The notes beneath the pieces are model-generated. The model was given only the letters and a program-made list of their open reading frames with translations, was not told the origin of the DNA and made no database searches. The position numbers and the translations under genes were made by a program. A stretch of 64,000 nucleotides of DNA from Seminavis robusta (Eukaryota > Bacillariophyta > Bacillariophyceae > Naviculales > Naviculaceae). The DNA lies in the NCBI GenBank assembly GCA_903772945.1, contig CAICTM010000033.1, positions 99,606 through 163,605 of the forward strand, read 5' to 3'. This document shows positions 53,824-63,712 of the stretch, piece by piece (within the stretch, counting starts at the first letter, position 1; every line of letters begins with the position of its first letter).

Positions 53824-54978
53824 CTACGGTATGTACCGTACATAGCTGGCTTGGCATTCATGGTCTGCATGATGGTGGTGTATACTGGTATATGGGACGG
53901 AAATGGTTCCTTCCTGGATGGCTCCAAGTACCGGTACAGGAAGTGCACAAGCAATACGGTAGGTATGGTATATGGCAATCCGCTACCAGCTAAACGACTA
54001 ATAATAATCAATAATCAATAAACTCCGAAAGACGATCGAGCTGGTCTTCTCGTACATTATTCTAGTGGCAATAGTTGCAGTGGGCGTCCATCATGTAGTA
54101 CTGCATAAGAGCGACTGACCCGCCAACACCACTACCTGCTACTGAAACTCAACCTGCAAATCAAAACTCGAGACTGCTGATCCAAGCCATGCCACGGGAT
54201 AGGATACCGTACGGATGTGAGCCCGGTCAAGAAGAACTTTGAAGACCGCTGAACTTGGCTTGTGAGCCCGACCAAAAAGAACACAGCTGAACTTGCTTGG
54301 CTTAATTGTCCGTCCCCACGAGTTCAATGATCTACCGCTTTATCTGTATCCTGCAAGGAAGCTATTGGTTGGTACACGTACCGGTACATGGTGTGGCTCA
54401 AGTCTTTGTCAATCCAACCCTGGTACATCGTACGTACCGGACCTCTAGCTACTAGAGCTACTAGTACCCATTGTTGGCCTTGTGGGGGCTGGTCCAGCCA
54501 AGCGGTTCGTACATGGTGTACGTAGTCTAGGTTAACGCGTGGGAGGGGGATCCCGAACCTGTGTGAAGTCGACAGCCCGTTCACAGTTTAATCATCTTTG
54601 CTGCCTTTCTATCTATCGCGCAGTGTCAGTTTCATGTATGTGTGGAGCAATAAATCTCTGATGATGTCGCCCTTTGATTCCGCCAAAGCATATTTGAAAA
54701 AGGCGGGACGGCGACTATCACGTAGAGACTGTACTGAATTGTACGAAGAGGAAAAGATGTGTTGAAAAAATGGCGCCCACTCCGTTGAATGATCGATCGC
54801 ATTGGTCCAATCTGAGCCGAGCTAAACAAATCGCAACCACAAAAGCTAGCTTAGACGTGGCCCATGTGGTGCTACTTCATTTTTTGCTAGATCTACCCTT
54901 CTTAATAAAATTGCTACCCTTCCTCTCATTTATTCTCTATTGTTGTTATTGTTATTGTTATCTATTGCTATTGGCAAG
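53824..54978. other. Intergenic upstream of the second desaturase
   Basis: No supported gene. Two related segments (GTGAGCCCGGTCAAGAAGAAC near 54217 and GTGAGCCCGACCAAAAAGAAC near 54261) form a short degenerate direct repeat. A TTG/TTA triplet tract precedes the ATG at 54979. Confidence 0.4.
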
Positions 54979-55974
54979 ATGGATCTCTCTACTGAATGTC
55001 TCTTGAATATCCCTTCATTGGTTTGTGATCACTACAAGAATGGGAATCTGAATTGGCCCATGATAGTGTATATAGGGTTGTGTCACTTGCTGGCAGTGAT
55101 AGGACTAGTCTGGTATGTTCCTCTCTGTGAGTCTCATACTCTGATTTGGGCTTGGCTGATGTGGCCTATAAGTGGCATGGGGATCACAGTGGGAGTCCAC
55201 AGACTCTGGGCACACAGATCTTATGAAGCTGGTTTTGTGTTAAGGGTAGTTTTAATGCTCCAACAATCCATGTCCAACGAGGGATCCATCTTTCACTGGG
55301 CAAGAGACCACAGGGTTCATCACAAATTCAGTGAAACACATGCCGATCCGCATAACGCCACTCGAGGATTCTTCTTTGCCCACATGGGCTGGTTGTTCGT
55401 CAAGAAACATCCAGATGTCGTAAAGGCAGGACGAGAAATCGATCTCTCCGATCTCTTTGAAGATCCCGTTGTCATGTTCCAGAAAAAATGGGATCCCTAC
55501 CTATCCATGTACTTGTGCTTCATTTGGCCTGCTCAAGTCGCTCATTACGGTTGGGGAGAAAACTTTTGGAATGCACTCTTTGTCGCGGGATTCCTGCGAT
55601 ATGTACTCGTGCTCCACAACACATGGCTTGTCAATTCCGCTGCTCATCTCTATGGAGATCATCCCTACGATACCGCCTCTTATCCCGCTGAAAATTCCAT
55701 TGTGGCTTTCTTCAGTGGAGGTGAAGGATGGCACAATTGGCACCACAAGTATCCATACGACTACGCCGCTTCCGAGTTTGGAGGATTTGCTCAATACAAT
55801 CCTGGAAAAATCATTATTGATACTCTCGCCTTTGTCGGATTGGCATACAACCGAAAACGAGCCACTGCGGCATGGGAATACGGAAGGGCACGACGTGACA
55901 AGGACAGGGCGGCAGGGATCCCCTTGCCTACTGTGGAACGAAGACCATGGCAACAAAAGTCAAAGGATCTGTAA
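54979..55974 (+). CDS. Delta-9 acyl-CoA desaturase (intronless copy)
   Basis: 331 aa starting MDLSTECLLN at 54979, chosen because the paralogue at 26922 also begins MDLS; the frame is open upstream through a triplet repeat (LLLLLLSIAIGK). Histidine boxes HRLWAH, HRVHHK and WHNWHHKYP are intact, with matching helices. It lacks the intron present in the other copy at the IIVGAHR site and the extra C-terminal tail. An ER membrane enzyme making cis-9 unsaturated acyl-CoA. Sequence similarity to the 26922 gene is high throughout the catalytic core (DHRVHHKFSET, HNATRG, LVNSAAHLYGDHPYDTASYP). Confidence 0.93.
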   Translation: MDLSTECLLNIPSLVCDHYKNGNLNWPMIVYIGLCHLLAVIGLVWYVPLCESHTLIWAWLMWPISGMGITVGVHRLWAHRSYEAGFVLRVVLMLQQSMSNEGSIFHWARDHRVHHKFSETHADPHNATRGFFFAHMGWLFVKKHPDVVKAGREIDLSDLFEDPVVMFQKKWDPYLSMYLCFIWPAQVAHYGWGENFWNALFVAGFLRYVLVLHNTWLVNSAAHLYGDHPYDTASYPAENSIVAFFSGGEGWHNWHHKYPYDYAASEFGGFAQYNPGKIIIDTLAFVGLAYNRKRATAAWEYGRARRDKDRAAGIPLPTVERRPWQQKSKDL

Positions 55975-56608
55975 AACAACAAAACAACCACCAAAACAAA
56001 CAACCACCGTGATCTTGTAATTGTCTGTCCGCTACTAAAGTACCTCGAGTGTCATGCCCAAACTAAACACTCCTTGCAGTGCCTTGCTTGGGGCAAAGCT
56101 AGCTCTTCACTCGTCCATCCATCCAACAAATTATCTACTATGATGTATCAAAAACAACAACAACGAACCAATACTACCACTCACTCACTAATGCACATTA
56201 TTATTATCATTAACACAACACGGGGCATGCTTTGGCTCTCAATCTCGGAATGCTTTTCGTTCGTGACAGCTGGAATCGAATCGAATGATGAATCCGGAAT
56301 GAGGGCTCGACTCGGAGCAGACTGACCTAACTGTGCTAGCTAGCTAGGTAGATACCATAGTTGCTCGTCAGCCACATGGTTGGACAGAAGACTGACACCG
56401 TCTCACTGTACACGTACGTGTAGAGCGACTATCCGAGCTACCGTACCAGCACCGGAACGTGCTCCTTCCATTGCAGACAATGCGCATCACACGCAAGTCC
56501 CGGGCACGAAGAGCATCGAGCTGTCCACTCAGCTGGCTACGGTAGGCAAGGCAGCTAGCTAGTTAGGTTTGGCATGAGACGACAAGGACGCAGAAAAGTA
56601 TCGCAACA
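55975..56608. other. Intergenic, no gene seen
   Basis: Short AAC/ATT-rich stretches after the desaturase; no supported ORF. Confidence 0.4.
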
Positions 56609-57080
56609 ATGCATGAAGCAGATACATGTTACTTCAACAAAATCTATGTAAGCCATCATCATTATTTGTTTTCGTCCCCATAAAGATTCACTTCTGAAGA
56701 CGTCCAAGCATGCGTTCGATCACAGTAATACATAGTACTCAAGGATGGTGCGCATTTCCACCCCTTTGATGATTGGCTCACCCGCCCACAATTGTTGCTG
56801 ATGGGCTCTGCTGCAGTGGGCATCTTGCTTGGCTTTTGGAGTCGTTGGTTGGCTGGACTGGGGACTGCAATTGTATCAATGGGCGAGGCGCTTGAGGTAC
56901 GGCGTCACGTGAGTCCTGCCTGATACCGTATGCCATGCTGCGTCAATTTTTGAAGAGGTGGCAGTGGGGCCTCTAAAACGTGTGGGCTTTACACGAAACT
57001 TCCTGTTGTACACCATGGCCATTGCCTTGCTTGGCATCCCAAACCCTGGTCACCCGCCCGAAGCATGGGCAAAGAAGTAG
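56609..57080 (+). CDS. Candidate three-exon small membrane protein
   Basis: Read by eye, exons 56609-56647, 56744-56908 and 56958-57080 join in phase to 108 aa. The donors are GTAAGC and GTGAGT and the acceptors CTCAAG and GAAGAG. The product begins MHEADTCYFNKIYDGAHFHP, has a hydrophobic helix (LLLMGSAAVGILLGFW), a second helix (FLLYTMAIALLGIP) and ends GHPPEAWAKK. The second intron (49 bp) is short. Each exon alone looks protein-like and stops quickly in other frames. It could be a small organelle membrane subunit; no family is named. Confidence 0.4.
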
Positions 57081-57310
57081 ACAGTGCTAGTGTCATGCAA
57101 ATGCCCAAACCACAGAAGGGCGACAATCCGCTTGATCCAGATTTGGAGTTAGATGACGCTGTCTTGCACTTTCGTTGTGGTGGCTACATGACAAGAGACA
57201 GCGAATCGGTAGGCTTCATTCGAGAGCGTCGATCGGTATCGCAACGTGTCAACGTCACAGTCAAGAAACCTCGAAAACGGGGCGAAACCAGGAGAATCTG
57301 TGGAATATAG
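57065..57310 (+). CDS. Possible 81-aa ORF of unknown function
   Basis: Starts at an ATG that overlaps the end of the candidate gene at 56609 in another frame. Acidic first half (DNPLDPDLELDDAVLHF), basic second half (VTVKKPRKRGETRR). It is the only open frame here and reads naturally, so it may be a separate small gene or a further exon. No homology recognised. Confidence 0.25.
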   Translation: MGKEVDSASVMQMPKPQKGDNPLDPDLELDDAVLHFRCGGYMTRDSESVGFIRERRSVSQRVNVTVKKPRKRGETRRICGI

Positions 57311-57682
57311 ACGAGGTCAACGTTTGAGGTTATTGTTCATTGATGCTTGCAGATACGGTACGTTGCTACCGTGTTCAAGAATGTGATATAGACTGATTGA
57401 AGCGTGACCGATTGCTGTTGGTACTGACCGACTCGACTCGACTCGACTCGGATAAACAAAGGTAGAGCAATGCGGTTATGTTTCTCTTCGCTTTCTGGAG
57501 GCATGAGATCGTTTACTGAAAGAGGGGCGAATCTGGATTGGCCAGAACGCGAATTGGCTTTCCATCTCTTATGTATCTTGTCTCAGTCTGACAAACAAGG
57601 CAGAGGAGCACCGGTCCATTGTACATGTAGCTGTCGTAAACCAGCATCCCGCGTAGACTTCCATTGCATTCAGTAACTCAAT

Positions 57683-59629
57683 TCACTCGTTTCTAAAAGA
57701 GTCGTTGTTGTCGTCAGCAACAGGACTCGCTTCAGAAGTATTAGTGGTCGTAGCGGCAACTGCGGCCTCGTTTTCCTTTGCAAGTTCCTTTGCCATTTCC
57801 CCTTCATCGCCATGATCTTTCCATAGATCTTCCTGGGTGTTTTCCTGATGAGTGACCAAGTTTGTTTTGTCAGGAATACCTGTGGCGGCTACTGCGGTCT
57901 TGTTTTCCCCTGCAATCGCGATTGCCATATCTTCGGCGTCTTCGCCATCGTCCCATTTATCTTCCTGATCCCAGACGCTCAAAGTATGATTCGGTGTGAA
58001 CCCTACAGCGCCTGCACCAGCCAGAACGTTGCCATCTGACAGCGCATCTTCTCCTTCTCTTCTAATTTGTACAAGACCCCCATCCTGTGAGTTTCCAAGG
58101 GAAAATTCCGTGGACCGATGAGGGTTGCTGTCGGAAACGTTGAACGTCGCTGATCGGATACCCAGATGGCCAGATCCCATGATTCGACTAAAGGCAAAAA
58201 TGCTCTGATGCTGTGTCCTGGAAGTGGTGCCCCAAGCTCCACCTTCGGGACCGGCAATGTCGGGAGTGCGGCACTGGCAATTGAGAAACCTCAACACTGC
58301 TCGTTTGACGTCTGGTTTACTCATGGCCACTGCAACCGATACAAGTCCTTGCAGAGAGCCCAAGTAATAAGAGCAATGGACCATCCAACGTGAATGCGTG
58401 ACGTTCCACGCAATCTCGTAGATGATAAAGTATGGGATCCAAGTCAACATGAAGACGATAATGACTCGCAAGAAGTAGAGGGACAGGACTCTGGTTCGTC
58501 CGGAAGCTGGAAGTAGGTTTCGGTACCATACGTCGATGCCAACGTAGGATACATAAAAGAAGGGCGGGGCCACCATGACAACACGTGTTCCAATCCACAC
58601 GTTGACGACGGTCGACAAGGAGAAGACGACCAGTCCTCGTAGATACAAGAACATGGCCCATCCGAAGAAGAGTGCAGCCACAAAGTATGTGGCCGCGACT
58701 TGTTTGCAGACGTGTTGAACGGTTGGTGGTGGGACCTTGACGAATTGATTGCTCTTTTGCAGCACGTAGTGGATTTGGTAGACAATGACTCCATTGAGCC
58801 ACATGTTTGATGCTGCATAAAAGTACTCAAAGGAGGCAAGTAGGACAAATAGAGTGGGACTGACTGGCGCCCCCTTGATGGTGAGAGCATTTCGTACAAG
58901 TATCAAGAGGTTGGCAATGGCATCTGGTGTGGCCAAGAATACCAAGTACAGATTGTATCCTTGCGATCTTGCACGGGAGGAAATGAGAATCCCAGCAATG
59001 AATACGGAACATACGACAAAGGTGATGGAGGAAAGTACCATCCAAATGATGCGTGCGAGCAATAGCTCATCCATGAATGGATCGTTGGCCTCTGGTGCGT
59101 CGCAGCACAAGTACTGTACGTAAATGAGGCTCATCATTCCTGTATATCGTGGATGCCTAAACTTGGAATCTCCGCAGGACATGGGTTCTTGGAATCCATC
59201 GGCCCAACAGTTTCCCCCGCCCTCCCAATCGGGGCTGGAACACGCTGTATCACTGCATGTGTCCGTGACGGGGCCCGTGTATTGGACGGGACAGCAAGTG
59301 TACCAGTTTCTCATTTCTCCGTCGACTTGCATGGGCGGCACGGACGTGACGAGTCTTCCAACATAGTCATCGGCACAGTAGGCCCGTGCTAGATCTTGTA
59401 GATCAAATTCCTCCACGTTCTGCGCTACCCAGCAAGTGTATTCAGTGTCATTGTCCACCCAGGGATGAGCTCGAGTCCCCCGGCACTTGGACTCGTCACA
59501 TGGATATGCATAGTGGTCTGGTTTGACAAAGTCTTCTGCTCTGGCGTTCATGAGGATGCATAGTAGCATCAGCAACATCCATTGGAGATGGCGCAAGTTA
59601 CGCCTACAGCTCCTTTTTGATGATGGCAT
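57683..59629 (-). CDS. 7TM receptor with duplicated Cys-rich ectodomain
   Basis: 648 aa from MPSSKRSC at 59629 (the frame upstream starts at GTG). A signal peptide (WMLLMLLCILMNARA) precedes an ectodomain of about 150 residues with two similar units: CDESKC...TCWVA...YC..D...WYTCCP and CSDTAC...NCWADGF...SCGD...YLCCDA (CxxxC, CW, C, CC). Seven hydrophobic segments follow (IIWMVLSSITFVVCSVFIAG; YLVFLATPDAIANLLILV; and others). The cytoplasmic tail carries an acidic duplicated block (DDGEDAEDMAIAIAGEN / HGDEGEMAKELAKEN). The 7TM pattern is not plainly rhodopsin-, GABA-B- or frizzled-type. It is probably a cell-surface receptor. Confidence 0.75.
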   Translation of the reverse strand: MPSSKRSCRRNLRHLQWMLLMLLCILMNARAEDFVKPDHYAYPCDESKCRGTRAHPWVDNDTEYTCWVAQNVEEFDLQDLARAYCADDYVGRLVTSVPPMQVDGEMRNWYTCCPVQYTGPVTDTCSDTACSSPDWEGGGNCWADGFQEPMSCGDSKFRHPRYTGMMSLIYVQYLCCDAPEANDPFMDELLLARIIWMVLSSITFVVCSVFIAGILISSRARSQGYNLYLVFLATPDAIANLLILVRNALTIKGAPVSPTLFVLLASFEYFYAASNMWLNGVIVYQIHYVLQKSNQFVKVPPPTVQHVCKQVAATYFVAALFFGWAMFLYLRGLVVFSLSTVVNVWIGTRVVMVAPPFFYVSYVGIDVWYRNLLPASGRTRVLSLYFLRVIIVFMLTWIPYFIIYEIAWNVTHSRWMVHCSYYLGSLQGLVSVAVAMSKPDVKRAVLRFLNCQCRTPDIAGPEGGAWGTTSRTQHQSIFAFSRIMGSGHLGIRSATFNVSDSNPHRSTEFSLGNSQDGGLVQIRREGEDALSDGNVLAGAGAVGFTPNHTLSVWDQEDKWDDGEDAEDMAIAIAGENKTAVAATGIPDKTNLVTHQENTQEDLWKDHGDEGEMAKELAKENEAAVAATTTNTSEASPVADDNNDSFRNE

Positions 59630-60338
59630 ACTATTCACGCGTATACAAGGTTTCTGCGTTGGTGGCTACCTGTATGGCTTTGGTAGCTTTGTGTAGCTTT
59701 TGTGTGTGTAGGAAGTGATCAGGTTGGCTTGGGATTGTTTTCCCCAATTTGATAGACTCTTGTGCAAACCAACTAGGATCTTCAGTGTTGTCAAGGAGCC
59801 ACACTAGGGCTAGGTAGTGACTGTCCAGTTCGTGACTCAACCTTCTCAAAAGGTGCTGGTCTGTAGCTGCCAGTAGCTAGATTACAGTAGTCTATCTGGC
59901 TCTTGACACAAGGATCAACCAGGCTAGGAATGAGAATGAATCTTCTTGCCTTGCTTGCTGGAGTCTGGATGTTCACCTTGCTACCGTACGGTACCTCTCC
60001 TTTGCTCCCACTAGCTACGCTGTAGCGCTATTTCCCAGGTAGGTGTGCAACGGGTTTCTGGTACGGGGTGTGCCTGGCAGTGGGAGTAATAGCCTGCTAT
60101 TCCACAACAGTAGTAGCTAGCTATGGCTATGCATAGAACTGCTGGTGCTCTCTGCTTAGCCTTTCTTCTTGATCTCCAATGGGCCACCAACAAGTGTTGT
60201 TACTGGTACTGGCTGATCATGAAGGATTTCTTGTTACGTTGTTGTCTTCCGCTTCCTGTGTGAAAGCAGCGAGCCCGATTTTGGTTGGGATTGATTCAAT
60301 CGATTCGGGATGGAGGTTGAAAGTTTTGTGAGAGCTAC
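59630..60338. other. Intergenic, no gene seen
   Basis: Only short ORFs in conflicting frames; marks the change to a more repeat-rich and GC-rich end of the window. Confidence 0.4.
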
Positions 60339-60504
60339 GATTCCACTTTTAGGTCAAGTGGAGCTACTAGACTATAGCAAGATCATGTCAATATGGGTCT
60401 ATAGAGGTTGTAAACCTCCCCTCCAGACTAGGATCCAGGCAAAGGCAATGGCCCTGGTTATACCAGAGAGCCTGCTGATGTATACAGACAGACCTATTCC
60501 ATCC
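60339..60504 (+). repeat. Direct repeat, copy 1
   Basis: About 166 bp beginning GATTCCACTTTTAGGTCAAG, closely similar (roughly nine in ten bases by eye) to 60794-60959, with small indels. Probably a dispersed repeat or element fragment; no TIRs or LTR signals were seen. Confidence 0.8.
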
Positions 60505-60793
60505 AATTCCCTGGGGGAGGGAAGGGAAAAAGAAACATTGTGTCGGGCGCTGCAACTTCTGGTTCAGAAAAAGATGAACCTGATTTGTAGACGACCCGAT
60601 TAGTAGTCTTCTAGCTAGTATCAACACCACATAGGCACTCCACCTGTGCACCCGACATTTCAGTCCACCACCTCATTCTTGGATTGAGTGGCTCTCCCGG
60701 ATTCATGTCCGTCAGTCTCCCTTATTGGTCGCTCCCTGTTAACTTATACTCTCCGTTCTGTAGATATTCTATTCCCTGTCTGGAAGGTGGGCG

Positions 60794-60959
60794 GATTCCA
60801 CTTTTAGGTCAAGGAGAGCTAGTAGACTATAGCAGATCATGTCAATATGGGTTAATAGAGGTTGTAAACCTTCCCTCCAGACTAGGATCCTGGAAAAGGC
60901 AATGGCCCTGTAATACCAGAGAGGCCTCTGCATGTATCACAGACAGACCTACTTCATCC
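60794..60959 (+). repeat. Direct repeat, copy 2
   Basis: Second copy of the repeat at 60339-60504, 455 bp downstream and in the same orientation. Shared words include CAATATGGGT and GAGGTTGTAAACCT. Confidence 0.8.
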
Positions 60960-61215
60960 ATCTTTACCCTCCGTCGGAGCCAGACCTCATGATGAACCAT
61001 AGATAATCCCCGTGCGGCCGGCCAGCCGGCCAATTACGCCGCCGATGCAGGGACGGTGCGCGAGCTTGCGTGTTGCTGTTGTGCCTTGCTAGTTGTTTGT
61101 TGTTGCTGGTTTTTATGTCCGCGACCGGCCGTAGAGTTACCTGCTTTCATCAAGCGAAGCCAGGTGTCGGTTGTATTACGTCGATTTGAATACCGCCAGG
61201 CACATTGGGGTCCAC

Positions 61216-61548
61216 TTATGTCCAGAACGGCCATCTGCCAGGCGGCTCTTGGATGGTAGCCTTCCGTCCGTTGTACTGTCGTTGCGGAGATAAGATGATG
61301 CGGTCACCTTCTTCCACTCGCGGTATGTTTTGACGAAGGCACGCTTCTGCGGGGCTGAGCCGGTGTGTTGCTGCGGATGTGTTAGTGGTGTTGCCCCCGC
61401 AGTTTGGCTTCAGTGTAACTTGGCCACTCGTGCAGTGAGGAACGCCAGGTCGTCTTGACGGGTGTACCGAGTCTGAGATTCTTGGACCTGTGTCGGTGAG
61501 TAGTTCCAAGTCGTCACAGTTATCGTACCATGTCTCTGAGTCGCTCAT
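61216..61548 (-). CDS. Possible KOW-like protein fragment, frame broken after the motif
   Basis: 110 aa from the ATG at 61548 (MSDSETWYDNCDDLELL). The end contains LRQNIPRVEEGDRIILSPQ and YNGRKATIQ, resembling a KOW motif (GDRV...YxGxxGTV). The natural continuation (WQMAVLDISGPQCAWRYSNR, NTTDTWLRLM) is found in a different frame directly downstream (minus strand, to 61034). This suggests a frameshift and a decayed gene, perhaps retroelement-derived. The frame is also open upstream to 61791 from a TTG. Confidence 0.35.
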   Translation of the reverse strand: MSDSETWYDNCDDLELLTDTGPRISDSVHPSRRPGVPHCTSGQVTLKPNCGGNTTNTSAATHRLSPAEACLRQNIPRVEEGDRIILSPQRQYNGRKATIQEPPGRWPFWT

Positions 61549-62458
61549 GGTTGGATAGGTGTTGGTGTTGGGGAGCTCGATTGCAGTTGTATGTTCCGTT
61601 TTTAGTAAAGTGAAGACCGGCACTTGGTGTGAACGTAGGATTGAATGGTCTGGGGCCACCCGTCTCAGCGCGGTTGACGCGCGGTAAGTGGTGTTCTTTA
61701 AATAATTGGATGCCAGTCGTGCCGTGTCCAACGGGAGCTTCTTCGCTGAGAATCCGACATAAATAATTTTTCGCCGATGTGAGCGGGCCAACCGAGAGTT
61801 CTTTCGATGTTATCCAACGCGAACTCTCGTGGGACAGCGTGATGAGTAGTTGGATCTATACTTCCATCGCTTGCCGTATCTAGTGTACTTTTTCTGCTGT
61901 TGACCTAATGGATTCCACCGAAACCTCTCCCAGTGATGTAGTCCTCGTAGCGAAACAGTTTCGTTGAGTGGAGATGAGGAGTTGATGGCATAAGCAGGTT
62001 GGCAAGGGTGTCTCCACGTGGTGCAAGCAGTGAGTTGTTTGGTGCTCACAAAAATGTCGAAGCAGCCCAAAGTGCAGTTGCTACTCCGAAAGTCCCACTG
62101 GTGTCCTAGCTGAAGTTGTTAGCAACGGTTCCTTGAAAGTTTTGCCCCTGAATGAACGTGCTGCCATGAACTGTTGCGCGGCCTCCTACCGAGATGCGCT
62201 CCTGAAGCTTACGCCGCTCCCTTCGGGCAACAATCCACGGCCGTCCTCTGATAGCTCCAACCTTGTAGGATTATGGAAGAGGAATCGCCGACGATGATGA
62301 CAAACCGCCGCCACTTGTCCCCCGGGTTCCATGCCTGTTGGAGTCCGATGATGACAGAAGAGGAGGAGATGATGATGGTCCGACGAGGACTTCGAGGAAG
62401 AAGGCGTACGGACGAAGACGAGGAGCCCGTGGTGGTGGGGTGAATCTCCTCCGCCCGA
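61549..62458. other. Intergenic or decayed sequence, no gene supported
   Basis: Relatively GC-rich. Minus-strand frames around 62271-62735 are Arg/Glu/Pro-rich but compete with plus-strand frames; no domain is seen. Confidence 0.3.
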
Positions 62459-63712
62459 ATGACCGTTCCCGCCGTCGGGCGAACCTGGCGTCATCTACGT
62501 GACGTCTCCAGCTGTTCCTGCGCCGCGGCTGGTCTGGCTCACTCGCATGTACAGACCGCTCGACGCCGTGGGAATCAGCTTCACCCTCAGGTTCCCTTGC
62601 TTCAGTCTCCTCCTCCTGCATCTGTCTCGACTCCGGAGGTTCCCACGCCTGAAACTTCCAGTCGTGGCAGGCCCCACTCCTGGGTGTCCCGCGGTCGCGG
62701 CTGCTCCGCGCAAGAGCCAAGAGTCGGTTCACCAAGAAAAGGCGATAGCTGGTGCGTAAAGCTCAGTCGGGGGCAAGAAAGTGAAAGCTCCCAAGGCCAA
62801 GCCCGCTCCCAAAGGTGTAGAAGTGGCAGTGGCTCATGGGGCAAGAAAGTGAAAGCTCCCAAGGCCAAGCCCGCACCCAAAGTTGTAGAAGTGGCAGTGC
62901 CAGAGCCACGCAAACCTGCCACTAAGCCCAAGCCTGTCTCAACGCCAGTGGGTCCTGCTCCTTGCAGCAAGTCTTCGCTCCTGTTCAGGGGTTAGGTTTC
63001 CCAGTGCCTCAGACTGCATGTTCCAGTCGCGATCTCCGACAACAATCCACGTGCACCTGTGGGAGGCTTTTCGCCTCCCGGAGACCTATGATTTGGGAGA
63101 ACGTATTCAGCCCGCATGGACGTCCACTGGAAGATCGAATTGGTAGTGGGGCGCCCGCTATAACGAGCACTTCTCCAGGGTAGGCCAATTCTTGACAGCG
63201 CCGACAACAATCCTACACTATGCCCTGGCCGCGTTTTCACGAACCGCTTGAACTTTTCCTTCAAACCATCGAGTGGGGAAACGTATGACGCGGGTGCGAG
63301 ACAAACGTGAGGTGAGTCCTTGGCCATCCATTTTTGCCGAACACCATCGTCAGTTGCCCGCTCGTCGTGATGCTTTGGTTCAAGCGCACGTGAAGCTGGG
63401 TTTGGATCCGGCCATGGCCGCGGCTGCAGCCGAGCAGTTCATGTCGGTGCAGGCTGGCATCACTCCTGACCAGTTCTATCCGGACGCTTTGGAAGTGTTG
63501 AAGGGTCGTTGGGAGGAGCGTGAGGCCAAGAGGCGTCAACTGGGCGCCCCTTTCATGCGCCGGCGCCTCGGGTTCGTCGTGACCGTTCTTCGGAGACGGT
63601 CCGTCGGGGTGATCGTCGTCGGGAGAAGAACAAGAAGAAGAAGGAGGCGGAGGAAGTTTCGAAGCCCCAAGGAGGGGTGGCCGTGATGGCAAGTGAGGAG
63701 GAGGTATTTGGT
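62459..63712 (+). pseudogene. Decayed coding region with Lys/Ala/Pro repeats
   Basis: Plus-strand protein-like segments lie in different frames: a Ser/Pro/Arg-rich stretch, then GKKVKAPKAKPAPK twice, then LVQAHVKLGLDPAMAAAAAE and FYPDALEVLKGRWEEREAKR near 63400-63530. A further frame change leads to RRREKNKKKKEAEEVSKPQ, ending at a TGA near 63710. A 68-bp tandem duplication, not a multiple of three, shifts the frame. It could be a broken gag-like or host gene; identity unknown. Confidence 0.3.
62771..62899 (+). repeat. 68-bp tandem duplication (61-bp conserved core)
   Basis: 62771-62831 and 62839-62899 are almost identical (two differences seen). The period of 68 bp puts the two copies in different frames, so the duplication itself would break any gene running through. 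Confidence 0.85.

Noticed and set aside
62271-62735. 154-aa minus-strand Arg/Glu-rich ORF
   Set aside because: Overlaps plus-strand decayed frames; start and domain not supported.
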